Shown: piece by piece, positions 7,035 through 15,770 of the stretch
How positions within the stretch are numbered: position 1 is the stretch's first letter
How the letters are laid out: each line of letters starts with the position of its first letter
From: Acidobacteriota bacterium
Lineage (GTDB): Bacteria; Acidobacteriota; CAIWXX01
Assembly (NCBI GenBank): GCA_016191015.1
Contig: JACPPM010000207.1
Coordinates: 1-34,370 of the forward strand
DNA: 34,370 nt
Direction of reading: 5' to 3'
The notes under the pieces: generated by a model
What the model saw: the letters and a program-made list of their open reading frames with translations, nothing else
Told to the model about the DNA's origin: nothing
Database searches by the model: none
Translations under genes and position numbers: made by a program

Positions 7035-8009
7035 GTGAGCAGGCTGCTCGGGGCGATCGCAGCCGGGTTCGTTGTGGTGGGACTGGGTGTGCTGGTCTTC
7101 GTGCGCAACGGCACCCGCGCCGCTGAGTCAAGGGACGTGATTCTGGAGTACATGCCGACAGACGTGACGACAGTGGCTTGCCTGAGGCCTCAGCCTGTGC
7201 TCGCGAGCCCTCTGGCAATGGAAGTCCTCGGCCTCACCGCAGCACAACAGGGCGGCGTGCCGTGGGATCCGCTCGCCGGCCTCCGGTCTGTTTGTGCTCT
7301 GGCGCCATCCGCCCGGATCGAATGGGTCTGCGCGGGAGCGGCGATGACCGAGCTTCGATACGCATTCGTCGCAGGAGGTTTCACTGGGATTGACGAGGGG
7401 ATTGCCGGGCAGCGCGGGATGGTGGCGTCGCGGGTCGATGGGTACCGTGTCTTCTCGCGAACCGAGATCGCGGTTGTGGAGCTGGCGCCGGGGCTGATCG
7501 GCGTCACGAGGAGCCTGCCGGTTCTCGAGCGTCTGCTGAGGACTGCGAAGGGCGCGAGCCCGGCAATCGATCAGAATCAACGGATGCAATCGCTCTTGAC
7601 GACATTGGATACGGCCCACTCGGCCTGGGGGGGTGGAGTGATGACCGAGTCCGCGATTTCCGCCGACATGGCGAAGAATCCGATCGTCGCCGGGTTCGCA
7701 GGCGTGCGATCGTTTTCCTTCGTCGCCGATTGCGACAGCGCGATCCGGGTGACGATCACCTGCCAGGGTATTGATGACGCATCGGCGGCGATGGCCGGCG
7801 CGAGCATCAGCCAAATCCTCGGATTGGCGAGGCTTCTCGGGGCGGATCAACCGGATCTGATGGGCCTGCTTGAGGGGATCAGGGTGGAGCGTGTCCGCAG
7901 TACGGTGAACCTGCAGATGAGCTTGCCGGCGGGTCGTGTGGTCGCGTTTCTCAAGAAACATCCCCTCAAGGACGAGTGGCCCGTCATCAGCAAGTCCATC
8001 ATGCCGTGA
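7035..8009 (+). CDS. Unrecognised membrane-anchored protein
   Basis: I do not recognise this 324-residue protein. The GTG at 7035 is the first plausible start after the phosphodiesterase stop at 7003 and has only a weak upstream site. Residues 3-23 (LLGAIAAGFVVVGLGVLVFV) form one membrane segment or signal anchor, so the rest should lie outside the inner membrane. The body alternates predicted beta strands and short helices and ends with a conserved-looking alpha/beta unit (VRSFSFVADCDSAIRVTITC, then LLEGIRVERVRSTVNLQMSL). It faintly recalls large-domain proteins of unknown function that begin 'YLPxD...'. It is probably cotranscribed with the phosphodiesterase. Its last 11 bases overlap the end of the opposing YfhO gene. 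Confidence 0.7.
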   Translation: MSRLLGAIAAGFVVVGLGVLVFVRNGTRAAESRDVILEYMPTDVTTVACLRPQPVLASPLAMEVLGLTAAQQGGVPWDPLAGLRSVCALAPSARIEWVCAGAAMTELRYAFVAGGFTGIDEGIAGQRGMVASRVDGYRVFSRTEIAVVELAPGLIGVTRSLPVLERLLRTAKGASPAIDQNQRMQSLLTTLDTAHSAWGGGVMTESAISADMAKNPIVAGFAGVRSFSFVADCDSAIRVTITCQGIDDASAAMAGASISQILGLARLLGADQPDLMGLLEGIRVERVRSTVNLQMSLPAGRVVAFLKKHPLKDEWPVISKSIMP

Positions 8010-10332
8010 GAGGCGACCGCGTTGGAACCACGAATCCGGCGATCACGATCACGCACAGCAGAAGAACCGCCGCGGCCGCGGCGTAGTGGGGGAGCAACGG
8101 GTAGCTGAGCTCGACCACGTGGCCGCCAGCAGACACTTCGACTGCGCGGAAAGCTCCGTCCGCCAGGAAGACCCTCGCCGGCTTCCCATCAACCTCGGCT
8201 CGCCAGTTGCGGTCGAATGTGTCCGAACAGACCAGATACGCGGGCCGCTTCGCCTTGGTCCGGACGGTCAGTTGGACGGGCGAATCCACCAGGATTTCGA
8301 TCTCATCCGACATCTCCGTCGACGTTCCGTGCTGGAACATCGGTGTTCCGTCGATGAGTAGCTCCCGCCGTGGGTCGAACGCGGAGCTCAGCCTTGTGAC
8401 GTGTGCGCTTGCGGGGAGCGATGCGGCGTCTCCGAGGAAGAGGAACACCCGGCTGAGTGATGTGAGGTTTTCGTAGAGGTAGGCGCGGGCCTCGCCGGGG
8501 AGTGAAATGACCTGGTGGAGAGCAATGCCGGTCGAGATCAGCGGTTCGGGACTCAGGAACCACCTCACGGCTGCCATGTCGAGAATCGGTTTGGCATCGG
8601 CGAAGGAGCGCCCGCGGAGCGCGTCGACGACCGCCTGAGTGGCCGGGGAGAAGGAACGGTCGATAGACGGATCGAAGGCGTAACGGACCCCCGAATCGGC
8701 TGCGGAGAGGGCGTAGAGCTGCGCGCGTCCGCCTGCGCTCAGGTACTCGCTGTACGACCGATACTGTGACGGCTGCAAGCCCGGCTTGCCGGCGAAGGGG
8801 GCCAGCACCATGAGACGGTCCCGCGGGGAGGCGAGGGTGGAGGCCAGTGACTGGGGAGCGTGGAAATCAGTGGAGACCGTGGGGTTGAGAGAGAAGTTGG
8901 CCGCGAAGAGGTCGGCGATCAGAATTGCGAAAAACGGAGTCTGTCGACCCCTCGAGAGGAGGAACAGCGACGCCGTCGTTCCGATGAGCACCCCAACGGA
9001 CATCACGACCCGAATGCGGATCGCGTGCGAAACAGAGGCCGGGTCGCCGGAGCTTCCCAGAGACGTGAGCAGTCCCGAAAGGTTTTCGGGAGAATACGCC
9101 ATCCAGCTCCCGAAAAGGAGGAGGGCGATCGCTGCGGCGACGATGGGTATCGACCGTCCGAGGCGGCGTGACTCGTTGAGCCGATCATACCCCTCAGCGG
9201 CCCACAATGCCGAAAGAAACACAGGAAAGAAGACGAACTTGATCGGATAGCGGAGCATCGATGCCAGTGGAACATAGGTCCAGAACCAACGGAAAAGCGG
9301 AGTGACGGCGCCCAGGGCCAGGACGATGGCGCAGAGGGTGACCAGGAGTCCGATCCATGGCCGAGGCCTCGCCGATATCCGCCTGGCCGCCAGGAGCAGG
9401 CACGGCGCTCCGATATATATCGATAGTAGGTACGGAAAGCGTGCGTCCGTCAGGTAAGCTCCGAGCGCCCGCCACGGGAAGTACTCGTGCACGGAGCCGA
9501 ACATGTTCGCGATGAGCGTTTCCGGCATCAGGCGTGGGACCAGGGGCCACGACGTCGCCATGTCGAGCGACAGTCCCGATACACGTCCGGATTCCGCTAG
9601 GAAGACCGCTCGCGGGTAGATGGCGATGACGAGGAGTCCCAGCGCCAGCCATCGGGGGTCCCTGACCAGGGCACGCAAGTGGAGCCGGTCGGGAGCCAGG
9701 AGACGCCACTGTCCGGTCGTGAGGAGAAGAGCAATCGCAGCGGTCGCCAGAATCGTCACCGGTTCGCCCGCGAGGACCATGAGAGACACGGATCCCACGA
9801 GTGCCCAACGGCGGCGGGGCGCCGATTCGCGCAGGTTTCTCAGAAACTCCGCGAGTACCCACGGCTGCCAGGTCATCGTGAACAAGGTCGGCATGAAACT
9901 GCCCTGGGAAAGAAAGTAGCCGCCGAATGCGTAGATCGTCGCCCCTGTGACGGCTGCCGCGGCCGATCGCCCGAGAACTCTACATAAGTAGTAAAGCCCG
10001 AGCGAGGCCAGCAGGAAATGTGTCGCGAAGAGCAGAGAGTATGTTCGGCTGAAGTCGCCGAAGAACAGGAGGACATTCGGAGGATACAAGAGGGTCCAGT
10101 TGGGATTCGCAAGAAACGGCTGCCCCGTCATCGACGACGGATTCCAGGCGGGAATGACGCCCGCCCGCACCATCTGCACAGCCATGTGTTTCAGGGGATA
10201 GTACTCCTGGTAGTGATCACGAAAGAAGAACACCTCGCCGAAAAAACAGACGCGGAAGAAGAAGAGGAGGAATGTCGCGGTGATGAAGATGATCGGCCAG
10301 TAGCGGACCGGGGGCAGGCGAATTGCCGTCAC
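7999..10332 (-). CDS. YfhO family polytopic membrane protein
   Basis: This 777-residue membrane protein has many hydrophobic segments and a YfhO-type N-terminal half. An early periplasmic loop reads FFRDHYQEYYPLKHMAVQMVRAGVIPAWNPSSMTGQPFLANPN, recalling the acidic loop of GT-C glycosyltransferases. The C-terminal about 200 residues form a soluble beta-rich domain (VLADGAFRAVEVSAGGHVVELSYPL region) followed by a last membrane helix. YfhO-like proteins are linked to sugar modification of teichoic acids or other surface polymers; the acceptor here is unknown. The start is GTG at 10332; the ATG eight bases earlier leads to a stop. A perfect TATAAT on this strand ends seven bases before the GTG, so the message is probably leaderless. 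It converges on and overlaps the preceding gene by 11 bases. Confidence 0.9.
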   Translation of the reverse strand: MTAIRLPPVRYWPIIFITATFLLFFFRVCFFGEVFFFRDHYQEYYPLKHMAVQMVRAGVIPAWNPSSMTGQPFLANPNWTLLYPPNVLLFFGDFSRTYSLLFATHFLLASLGLYYLCRVLGRSAAAAVTGATIYAFGGYFLSQGSFMPTLFTMTWQPWVLAEFLRNLRESAPRRRWALVGSVSLMVLAGEPVTILATAAIALLLTTGQWRLLAPDRLHLRALVRDPRWLALGLLVIAIYPRAVFLAESGRVSGLSLDMATSWPLVPRLMPETLIANMFGSVHEYFPWRALGAYLTDARFPYLLSIYIGAPCLLLAARRISARPRPWIGLLVTLCAIVLALGAVTPLFRWFWTYVPLASMLRYPIKFVFFPVFLSALWAAEGYDRLNESRRLGRSIPIVAAAIALLLFGSWMAYSPENLSGLLTSLGSSGDPASVSHAIRIRVVMSVGVLIGTTASLFLLSRGRQTPFFAILIADLFAANFSLNPTVSTDFHAPQSLASTLASPRDRLMVLAPFAGKPGLQPSQYRSYSEYLSAGGRAQLYALSAADSGVRYAFDPSIDRSFSPATQAVVDALRGRSFADAKPILDMAAVRWFLSPEPLISTGIALHQVISLPGEARAYLYENLTSLSRVFLFLGDAASLPASAHVTRLSSAFDPRRELLIDGTPMFQHGTSTEMSDEIEILVDSPVQLTVRTKAKRPAYLVCSDTFDRNWRAEVDGKPARVFLADGAFRAVEVSAGGHVVELSYPLLPHYAAAAAVLLLCVIVIAGFVVPTRSPLTA

Positions 10333-10338
10333 CGCGCC

Positions 10339-10346
10339 ATTATACT
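10339..10346. promoter_or_regulatory. Overlapping divergent -10 boxes
   Basis: On the minus strand 10344-10339 reads TATAAT, a perfect -10 whose predicted start falls on the GTG of the YfhO gene at 10332. On the plus strand 10341-10346 reads TATACT, placing a start near 10353, 20 bases before the SCP2 gene ATG. The two boxes share four base pairs, so the two promoters should exclude each other. Neither has an obvious -35. Confidence 0.55.
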
Positions 10347-10372
10347 AGGATGTTTGCCGCTAGGGAGGAGAC

Positions 10373-10699
10373 ATGGCGGATGGGTTCGTGGAATTCTTCG
10401 AGAGCTTTCCGGATCGGATCACGCCGGAAAGGCTCGGGACATGGCAGGCGTCGGTCGTTCTTGACATCACCGGCGAGGGCGGGGGCAGATGGCTGGTCAG
10501 GATTGCCGACGGCAAGATGATCGTTACCAGCGGGAATGAGGTTCCCGTGGACACGACCATCAGCGTCAGCGCCGCTGACTTCCAGCAGATCATTGCTGCC
10601 AGAATGAACCCACAGCTCGCCTTCATGACCGGAAAGCTCAAAGTGAAAGGCGCGATGGGCAACGCTCTGAAGCTCAGTAGCCTCCTCTCCAGCAAGTAG
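10373..10699 (+). CDS. SCP2 sterol-binding domain protein
   Basis: This small single-domain protein of 108 residues has the sterol carrier protein 2 fold: an alpha/beta sandwich with a hydrophobic tunnel for fatty acyl chains, acyl-CoA or sterol-like lipids. The ending (FQQIIAARMNPQLAFMTGKLKVKGAMGNALKLSSLL) is the usual family signature, where substrate is held. AGGGAGGAG at 10362-10370 is a strong ribosome binding site just before the ATG. It has no signal peptide and so is cytoplasmic. Its stop codon is followed directly by a 21-bp word-repeat palindrome that may end or stabilise the transcript. No lipid enzyme is adjacent, so the ligand is unknown. Confidence 0.88.
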   Translation: MADGFVEFFESFPDRITPERLGTWQASVVLDITGEGGGRWLVRIADGKMIVTSGNEVPVDTTISVSAADFQQIIAARMNPQLAFMTGKLKVKGAMGNALKLSSLLSSK

Positions 10700-10765
10700 G
10701 TGCTGAGTGCTGGGTGCTGGCCGGATCTGCAGGGCCGACGGTACCCAGCACCCAGCACTCAGCAC
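10700..10765. repeat. GTGCTGAG-word palindrome after SCP2 stop
   Basis: GTGCTGAGTGCTGGGTGCTGG (10700-10720) pairs perfectly with 10745-10765 around a 24-base loop. It starts at the first base after the TAG of the SCP2 gene. It lacks a T run but could form a very stable RNA hairpin. The same word family recurs at 32703-32793. Confidence 0.75.
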
Positions 10766-10834
10766 CGGGGTGATCCATCCTACTGCTGCCCGGCGCGATG
10801 AGAGTCCCGGTCACGCATTCCCGCGGACACCACA

Positions 10835-12187
10835 CTAGAACCCCTTGATTGGCATGCCGATCGATCCGGGCTCCGCGAAGAAGTTGCCTTGGGCGAGTTT
10901 GACACCCAGCCGCTTCAGGACCTCGGATTCCTCGGCGGTTTCGACGCCTTCGGCGATGATGGGGGCTCCGAGCTTGTCGGAGATGGTGAGGAGGACCTTG
11001 AGCAGGTCCTGTTTGATCAGGCTCCGGTCGATATCGTGAACGAGCGACATGTCAAACTTCAGGAACTCAGGTTCGAGCTCGGCGATGGACTGGAGGGACG
11101 AGTAGCCGCTACCCATGTCATCGATGGCGATCGAGAAGCGGTGGGCGCGCAGCTCGCTGACGATCTTGCGAAACACCTCCCACTCCTCGATCTTCACGCG
11201 CTCCGTGATTTCAAAAACGATCCTGCTAAACTCGATCCCTCTGTCTTCGATCAATTTCACGAAGCTTTCGTCGATGAAGCCCGGATCGGTGATGGCCCGG
11301 GCCGACGTGTTGAGGAAGAGACGCGTTGATCCATTCGCGCTTGCGGCCATCACGGCGCACTCGCGGCAGACGCGGTCCAGATCCAGGCCCAAGTTCGTCT
11401 TGTCGGCGAAACCGAAGAGGGATTCAGAGTCCTTGAAGTGACCGCTTCCGGGGCCTCGCGTCAGAGCTTCGTAGCCCAGGATTCCACCGTCTTCGAGATA
11501 CACGATCGGCTGGAAGAGGGTTCGGACGCTGCGGTCCTTGATGATCTTCCGCAGGACCGCCTTCATTGCGGATTCCTCGACCTCCACTTTTCGTTCGAAG
11601 TGCTGCCGCGCCTCACCGATGGCACGGTACAGCATTCGTTCGAGGCGCTGCATGGGGTCGGCCTGGATGAAGGCGTGACCGGTTGCCAGGTGCAGTCTGC
11701 GACCGGCGCTCTCGCCGGGGAATCGCGAGACCTCGTAGGCGAGGACGCTGGTGAATTCGTCGGCGAGCCGCTCCATCTCGGAGCGCAGGGACAGAGGCTT
11801 GGCGCGCCGGTCGGGCGGGTACACGGCGACCACAAACTCGTCGCCCCGGACATTGAGGAGGGCCATGGCGGTGTCGGGAGGGAGGAGAGCCTGTTTCACC
11901 TTTTTCAGCGCCTCGGTGAACTCCCTGATCATGGCATCATAGACCTGCCATCCCCAGATCTCTTCGATGTGGTTTTCGCGGCTCAGATCCACGTAGACGA
12001 GCAGGAGAGCTCCGCGCTCCTCCACCGCACGCCGCACGTCGTCGAAGATGGCCGGGAGAGTGGGCAGCCCCGTCCCGTGGTCAAAGAGCTGACTGCGGTA
12101 CTGGAGCCACTGCGTGCGGATGTGAAAGTAGTCCGCGGGTCTGTCTTCCGGCGCCCTGCTGGGCGGGTCATGCAGCATATTAGTCAT
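10835..12187 (-). CDS. GGDEF-EAL c-di-GMP phosphodiesterase
   Basis: This 450-residue cytoplasmic protein has an N-terminal GGDEF-like domain (about 35-190) with RGDEF at 114-118 and a C-terminal EAL domain (about 205-445). The EAL residues needed for c-di-GMP hydrolysis are all present: Glu240 (YEALTR), Asn293 (FLNTS), Glu326 (FEITE), Asp356-Asp357 (DDMGSGYSS), Lys377 (LKFD), Glu413 (AEGVET) and Gln433 (QGNFF). The GGDEF domain has lost the first glycine of the active loop and much of the usual context. It may therefore only bind GTP or act as a regulator. It is the last gene of a cluster behind a histidine kinase and a receiver protein, 21 bases after the receiver stop. It is probably the output of that phosphorelay. 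Confidence 0.92.
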   Translation of the reverse strand: MTNMLHDPPSRAPEDRPADYFHIRTQWLQYRSQLFDHGTGLPTLPAIFDDVRRAVEERGALLLVYVDLSRENHIEEIWGWQVYDAMIREFTEALKKVKQALLPPDTAMALLNVRGDEFVVAVYPPDRRAKPLSLRSEMERLADEFTSVLAYEVSRFPGESAGRRLHLATGHAFIQADPMQRLERMLYRAIGEARQHFERKVEVEESAMKAVLRKIIKDRSVRTLFQPIVYLEDGGILGYEALTRGPGSGHFKDSESLFGFADKTNLGLDLDRVCRECAVMAASANGSTRLFLNTSARAITDPGFIDESFVKLIEDRGIEFSRIVFEITERVKIEEWEVFRKIVSELRAHRFSIAIDDMGSGYSSLQSIAELEPEFLKFDMSLVHDIDRSLIKQDLLKVLLTISDKLGAPIIAEGVETAEESEVLKRLGVKLAQGNFFAEPGSIGMPIKGF

Positions 12188-12208
12188 ACCTGTCGGCGAT
12201 GGGGCCCG

Positions 12209-12592
12209 TCATGCGGGCTGCTGCTGGCCGATGATGTGTTCGATCTTTTTCAGCAGCTCGCGCGGGGAGAACGGCTTGCAGATATAGTCGACGGCGCCTT
12301 CCTGCAGCCCGCGGACCTTGTCCTTCGCCTCTGTCCTGGCGGACAACATCGCGACCGGGATTCTCGCGGTTTCCTCATCGAGTTTCAATAGCTTCAGTAC
12401 CTCCCAGCCGTCCATCCTGGGCATCATGATGTCGAGGAAAATGAGGTTTGGTTTCTCGAGCTGAGCTTTGATCAGAGCTTCTTCTCCCGAGCTGGCCACC
12501 ACCACCTCATAGTTTTTCTGCTTGAGGAATATGGTGAAGAAATCGAGGATGTCTTTCTCGTCATCCACCACCATGATCTTCTTTCCATTCAT
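12209..12592 (-). CDS. Single-domain response regulator
   Basis: This is a CheY-like receiver of 127 residues with no output domain. Phospho-acceptor Asp54 lies in FLDIMMP, acidic pocket residues are Asp10-Asp11, the switch residue is Ser84, and Lys106 lies in CKPFS. The ATG at 12592 has GAGG nine bases upstream. A GTG at 12607 overlaps the last base of the kinase stop and is the alternative. It lies between the histidine kinase and the GGDEF-EAL gene on the same strand. It probably accepts phosphate from the kinase and acts by protein contact, perhaps on the GGDEF-EAL protein; that contact is inferred from gene order. Confidence 0.93.
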   Translation of the reverse strand: MNGKKIMVVDDEKDILDFFTIFLKQKNYEVVVASSGEEALIKAQLEKPNLIFLDIMMPRMDGWEVLKLLKLDEETARIPVAMLSARTEAKDKVRGLQEGAVDYICKPFSPRELLKKIEHIIGQQQPA

Positions 12593-12606
12593 CGGGTTGT
12601 GCCTCA

Positions 12607-14181
12607 CTAGGTCGCCGGGATGTGCTTCAGTTGGGCCTTCATATCCTGCTCTCGCTCCGCCGGGAGTGTAAAGGAGAATTGGCTGCCGACGCCCTCCTTG
12701 GAGGCCACGCTGATCAGGATGGCATGCGCGTCCAGGAGCTGCTTGACGATGGCGAGGCCGAGTCCGAGGCCCCCGTACTTTCGCGTTGAAGTCCCGTCAA
12801 CTTGGTGGAAGTGATCGAAGATATGCGGGAGCTCTTTTTCCGGGATACCTACCCCGTTGTCACGGATCGAGACCGTGACTCCTTCCGCACCGTCCCGTGC
12901 CGAGACCTCGATCTTTCCCCCCGGCGGCGTGAACTTGACGGAATTGGTCACGAGGTTCTCGATGACCTGTGCGATCTTCTCTTCGTCGGCACGGACCAGT
13001 GGCAGATCCTCGGCGACATCGAGGTCGACATAGATCTGCCGCATCTCGAACTCCTCTCTCAGGTTGTTCAGAATGAGCCTCGCCAACAGTAGTATGTCGA
13101 ATGTTCGCATGTCAAGGTTGATCTTGCCGGACTGGAGCCTGGAGAACTCGAGCAGCTGTCCGATGGTCGAAGAGAGCCGGTTGAGGCTTCTCTCCATGAC
13201 GCGCAGCCCCTTCTCCTGTTCGGTGCTGATGACGCCGAGCAGGCCGTCGGCCATCGACTCGGTGTAGCCGCGGATCGTCGTCAACGGCGTCCTCAGCTCG
13301 TGCGACACATTCGCGAGGATGTCGCTCTTGAGGCGGTCCAGCTGCTTCAGCTCCTCGTTGGCGCGGATGAGTTTTTGGCGTGACTCCTCGAGCTCCCCAA
13401 TGTTCCTCGCGAGATCGGTGCTCATCCTGTTGAAGCTTTTCGCCAGCCCTTCGACCTCATCCCGTGTCGAGATGAAAATGGTCCGGCCGTAATTTCCGCG
13501 GGCGATATCCTGGCTCATCCCCGACAGCTCGACCAGTGGCTTCGTGATCTTGGAGGAGAGGTAGTAGGCGAGGAGCACCGCGGCGATGATCGCGGCGAGA
13601 GAGTACAGTGCGGCCTGCAGAATGAGTGAATTGATCTTGCTTTGCAGGCTCGCGTACGAGAAGAGGTACTTCACCGAGTACTTGTGGTGCCCCCACTCCT
13701 CGACATAGGGGGCGACGATTTCGAGCATCTCGGCACCATCGGAAGCTGTGACGACACGTTTGGACGAATCGAGGCTTCGCACTCGCTTGAGGACCTCTGA
13801 GTCCTCGACCGCGCGCCGCTGTTCTCGCCGGAAACTCTCGAACCCCTCATTGAGCTCGTACGAGTCGAAAAGCTGCCAGCCATTAACGTCGATGATCGAG
13901 ACATGGAGGAGGTCGGGGTTCATCTTCATGAGGTCCAGCATGATCTCCCGGAACTTGTAGTAACCGGAATTGTAGTAGATTTCGTAAGCTTCGCAGATCG
14001 GCTTTCGCGCCAACAAGGCATACGACTGAGAGCTGATGTCGATGTCCCGCCTCAGCTCGCCCCGCTGCAGAGTCACCTGCACGCTCATGGAGAGAATCAG
14101 AAAGAACGTGACCAGGGCGCTGAAAGCCACGGCATACTTGGCCTTGATGCTTCTCGGCGCTGAGAAACGAAGATTGGCCAT
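12607..14181 (-). CDS. Membrane sensor histidine kinase with HAMP domain
   Basis: This 524-residue protein has a membrane helix at about 17-37, a periplasmic sensor domain (about 38-185, alpha/beta, PDC/CACHE-like in look) and a second membrane helix at about 187-207. A HAMP linker (208-262) and coiled-coil region follow. Next come a HisKA domain with His294 in NVSHELRTP and a HATPase domain with the N box (NLVTNSVKF, from 409), G1 box DNGVGIP (441) and G2 box GGLGLGL (470). The catalytic parts are intact. It lies 23 bases after a substrate-binding lipoprotein gene and directly before its receiver gene. An extended -10-like TGCTAGACT sits in the spacer near 14207-14214. The kinase therefore could be expressed with the lipoproteins or separately. 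Confidence 0.95.
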   Translation of the reverse strand: MANLRFSAPRSIKAKYAVAFSALVTFFLILSMSVQVTLQRGELRRDIDISSQSYALLARKPICEAYEIYYNSGYYKFREIMLDLMKMNPDLLHVSIIDVNGWQLFDSYELNEGFESFRREQRRAVEDSEVLKRVRSLDSSKRVVTASDGAEMLEIVAPYVEEWGHHKYSVKYLFSYASLQSKINSLILQAALYSLAAIIAAVLLAYYLSSKITKPLVELSGMSQDIARGNYGRTIFISTRDEVEGLAKSFNRMSTDLARNIGELEESRQKLIRANEELKQLDRLKSDILANVSHELRTPLTTIRGYTESMADGLLGVISTEQEKGLRVMERSLNRLSSTIGQLLEFSRLQSGKINLDMRTFDILLLARLILNNLREEFEMRQIYVDLDVAEDLPLVRADEEKIAQVIENLVTNSVKFTPPGGKIEVSARDGAEGVTVSIRDNGVGIPEKELPHIFDHFHQVDGTSTRKYGGLGLGLAIVKQLLDAHAILISVASKEGVGSQFSFTLPAEREQDMKAQLKHIPAT

Positions 14182-14204
14182 CGGATTCTGCTGAAACTCC
14201 TCGA

Positions 14205-15770
14205 CTAGTCTAGCACAGGCGTTCCTGTTTGTTCCCCGGACGGACGGATCTCGAAGAGCTCAATGCGGCCGTCCGCGCGCGGGGAAAAATCGAGCCGCTT
14301 CGAGACCCCGTACGTCTGATGCTCGATGACGATCGGCACCCATGCGAACTGGCGTCCAACAATCTCCGCCGCCACGCCCAGCAGCTCCAACCGCTCACGC
14401 TGGTCCGTCTTCCCCGACAACGCCATGAGTACCGCATTCAGCTCATCGTCTTTGTAATGGCCTGCGTTCCCCAGCCACATCTCGTCCGGTGACGTGGGTA
14501 CGTGGAAGCAGAAGTCGAGGATGTCCTGGCCGTCACCCGTATCGCACGTCCATCCGATCAGGTACATCGATGAACCATAGGATTCCAGCAGCTTGATGAG
14601 GCCGTCTCCCGCGTGCGTCACAACCTCAACCTGGACGCCGGCTTCCCCAAGCTGTCGAGCAATCTGCTGTCCCATCACCGTGCGGTTCTCCCCGACATCC
14701 AACCGGGTCTTGAACCCGGCGGGATACCCGGCCTCTGCGAGAAGCTCCCGCGCATGGAGGAGATCGCGAGCGGGTGCGTGGAGGCGCGGCGCATATCCGA
14801 AAATATCAGGCGGAAAAATCTGCCACGCTTCACTGCCGAATCCGTGCAACGTCTCCTCGATGATCGAATGGCGGTCGACTGACAGGGCAACCGCCTGGCG
14901 CACCCGTTCGTCGAGGAACGGGTTCCTGCCCGGGACTCCCGGCGTGACCCCCCGGCCGACGTCAAATGCGACATACGCAACGCCGATCCCACGACGCACC
15001 ATCAGGGCGTAATCCCTGGAATTGCGTACCTCGCTCAGGCGGTCGAGGGGCAGCTCAACGGCGATGTCCGCCCTGCCGCCAAGCATCATCTCGAGCCTGG
15101 TGGCCGCGCTGCCCGCAAACTGAATCCTCACGTCGGCGAACGCGGGGATTCCACGCCAGTAGCCGCCAAAGGACTCGAGCCGCATGCTAGACCCCGGCTT
15201 CCATTCCACCAGCTGATAGGGGCCGGTTCCAGCCGCAGATCCGTTCTGCCCGGTGCTGAGGATCCTGAGAAAAAGAAGGCTGCTCGGCACATTGTGCGGA
15301 GTATCCGTCGACAGCTCGATCGTGTAGGGATCCACGACGGTCACGTTCTTGATGTGCCAGATCTGCTTCACGAAGTCTGAATGTGGATTCGCCCTGACTG
15401 CTTCGATGCTGGTCCGCACGTCCTCGGCCGTCAGCTCTCCGCCTCCGTGAAATCGAACTCCGTGCCTCAGATGGAACCTCCACACGAGCCTGCTCGGATT
15501 TTCCCAGCTCTCCGCCAGGCACGGCACCATCCTCATGTCGGAATCGAGCGTGACCAGCGGTTCATAGACGTTGGCCAGCACCGACTCTGTGAACACCTCG
15601 AACTTCGTGTTCGGCTGATCCGTCATCAACACGTTCGGGATCACGACCGTCATGGCGAGCCTGCGGGAATCGCTGGTGGCGCTGCATCCGACGGCCAACG
15701 ACCCCGCGACGAGCAGGGGGAGGCCGGTCTTACGAACGCGGGCGAGCATCAAACCCAAGGATGTGGTCAT
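14205..15770 (-). CDS. Family 5 extracellular substrate-binding lipoprotein
   Basis: This 521-residue periplasmic binding protein is of the DppA/OppA/NikA class. The start at 15770 has GAGG four bases upstream; ATGs at 15809 and 15749 are in frame. A basic, hydrophobic N-terminus leads to a lipobox LAVGC, so Cys29 should be lipidated. The class signature (VWRFHLRHGVRFHGGGELTAEDV) and the later VRQAVALSVDR region are clear. Ligands of this class are peptides, nickel or small osmolytes. No permease or ATPase gene is near. It overlaps the end of a second binding protein upstream and is followed at 23 bases by a sensor kinase gene, so a sensing role is possible. Confidence 0.9.
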   Translation of the reverse strand: MTTSLGLMLARVRKTGLPLLVAGSLAVGCSATSDSRRLAMTVVIPNVLMTDQPNTKFEVFTESVLANVYEPLVTLDSDMRMVPCLAESWENPSRLVWRFHLRHGVRFHGGGELTAEDVRTSIEAVRANPHSDFVKQIWHIKNVTVVDPYTIELSTDTPHNVPSSLLFLRILSTGQNGSAAGTGPYQLVEWKPGSSMRLESFGGYWRGIPAFADVRIQFAGSAATRLEMMLGGRADIAVELPLDRLSEVRNSRDYALMVRRGIGVAYVAFDVGRGVTPGVPGRNPFLDERVRQAVALSVDRHSIIEETLHGFGSEAWQIFPPDIFGYAPRLHAPARDLLHARELLAEAGYPAGFKTRLDVGENRTVMGQQIARQLGEAGVQVEVVTHAGDGLIKLLESYGSSMYLIGWTCDTGDGQDILDFCFHVPTSPDEMWLGNAGHYKDDELNAVLMALSGKTDQRERLELLGVAAEIVGRQFAWVPIVIEHQTYGVSKRLDFSPRADGRIELFEIRPSGEQTGTPVLD

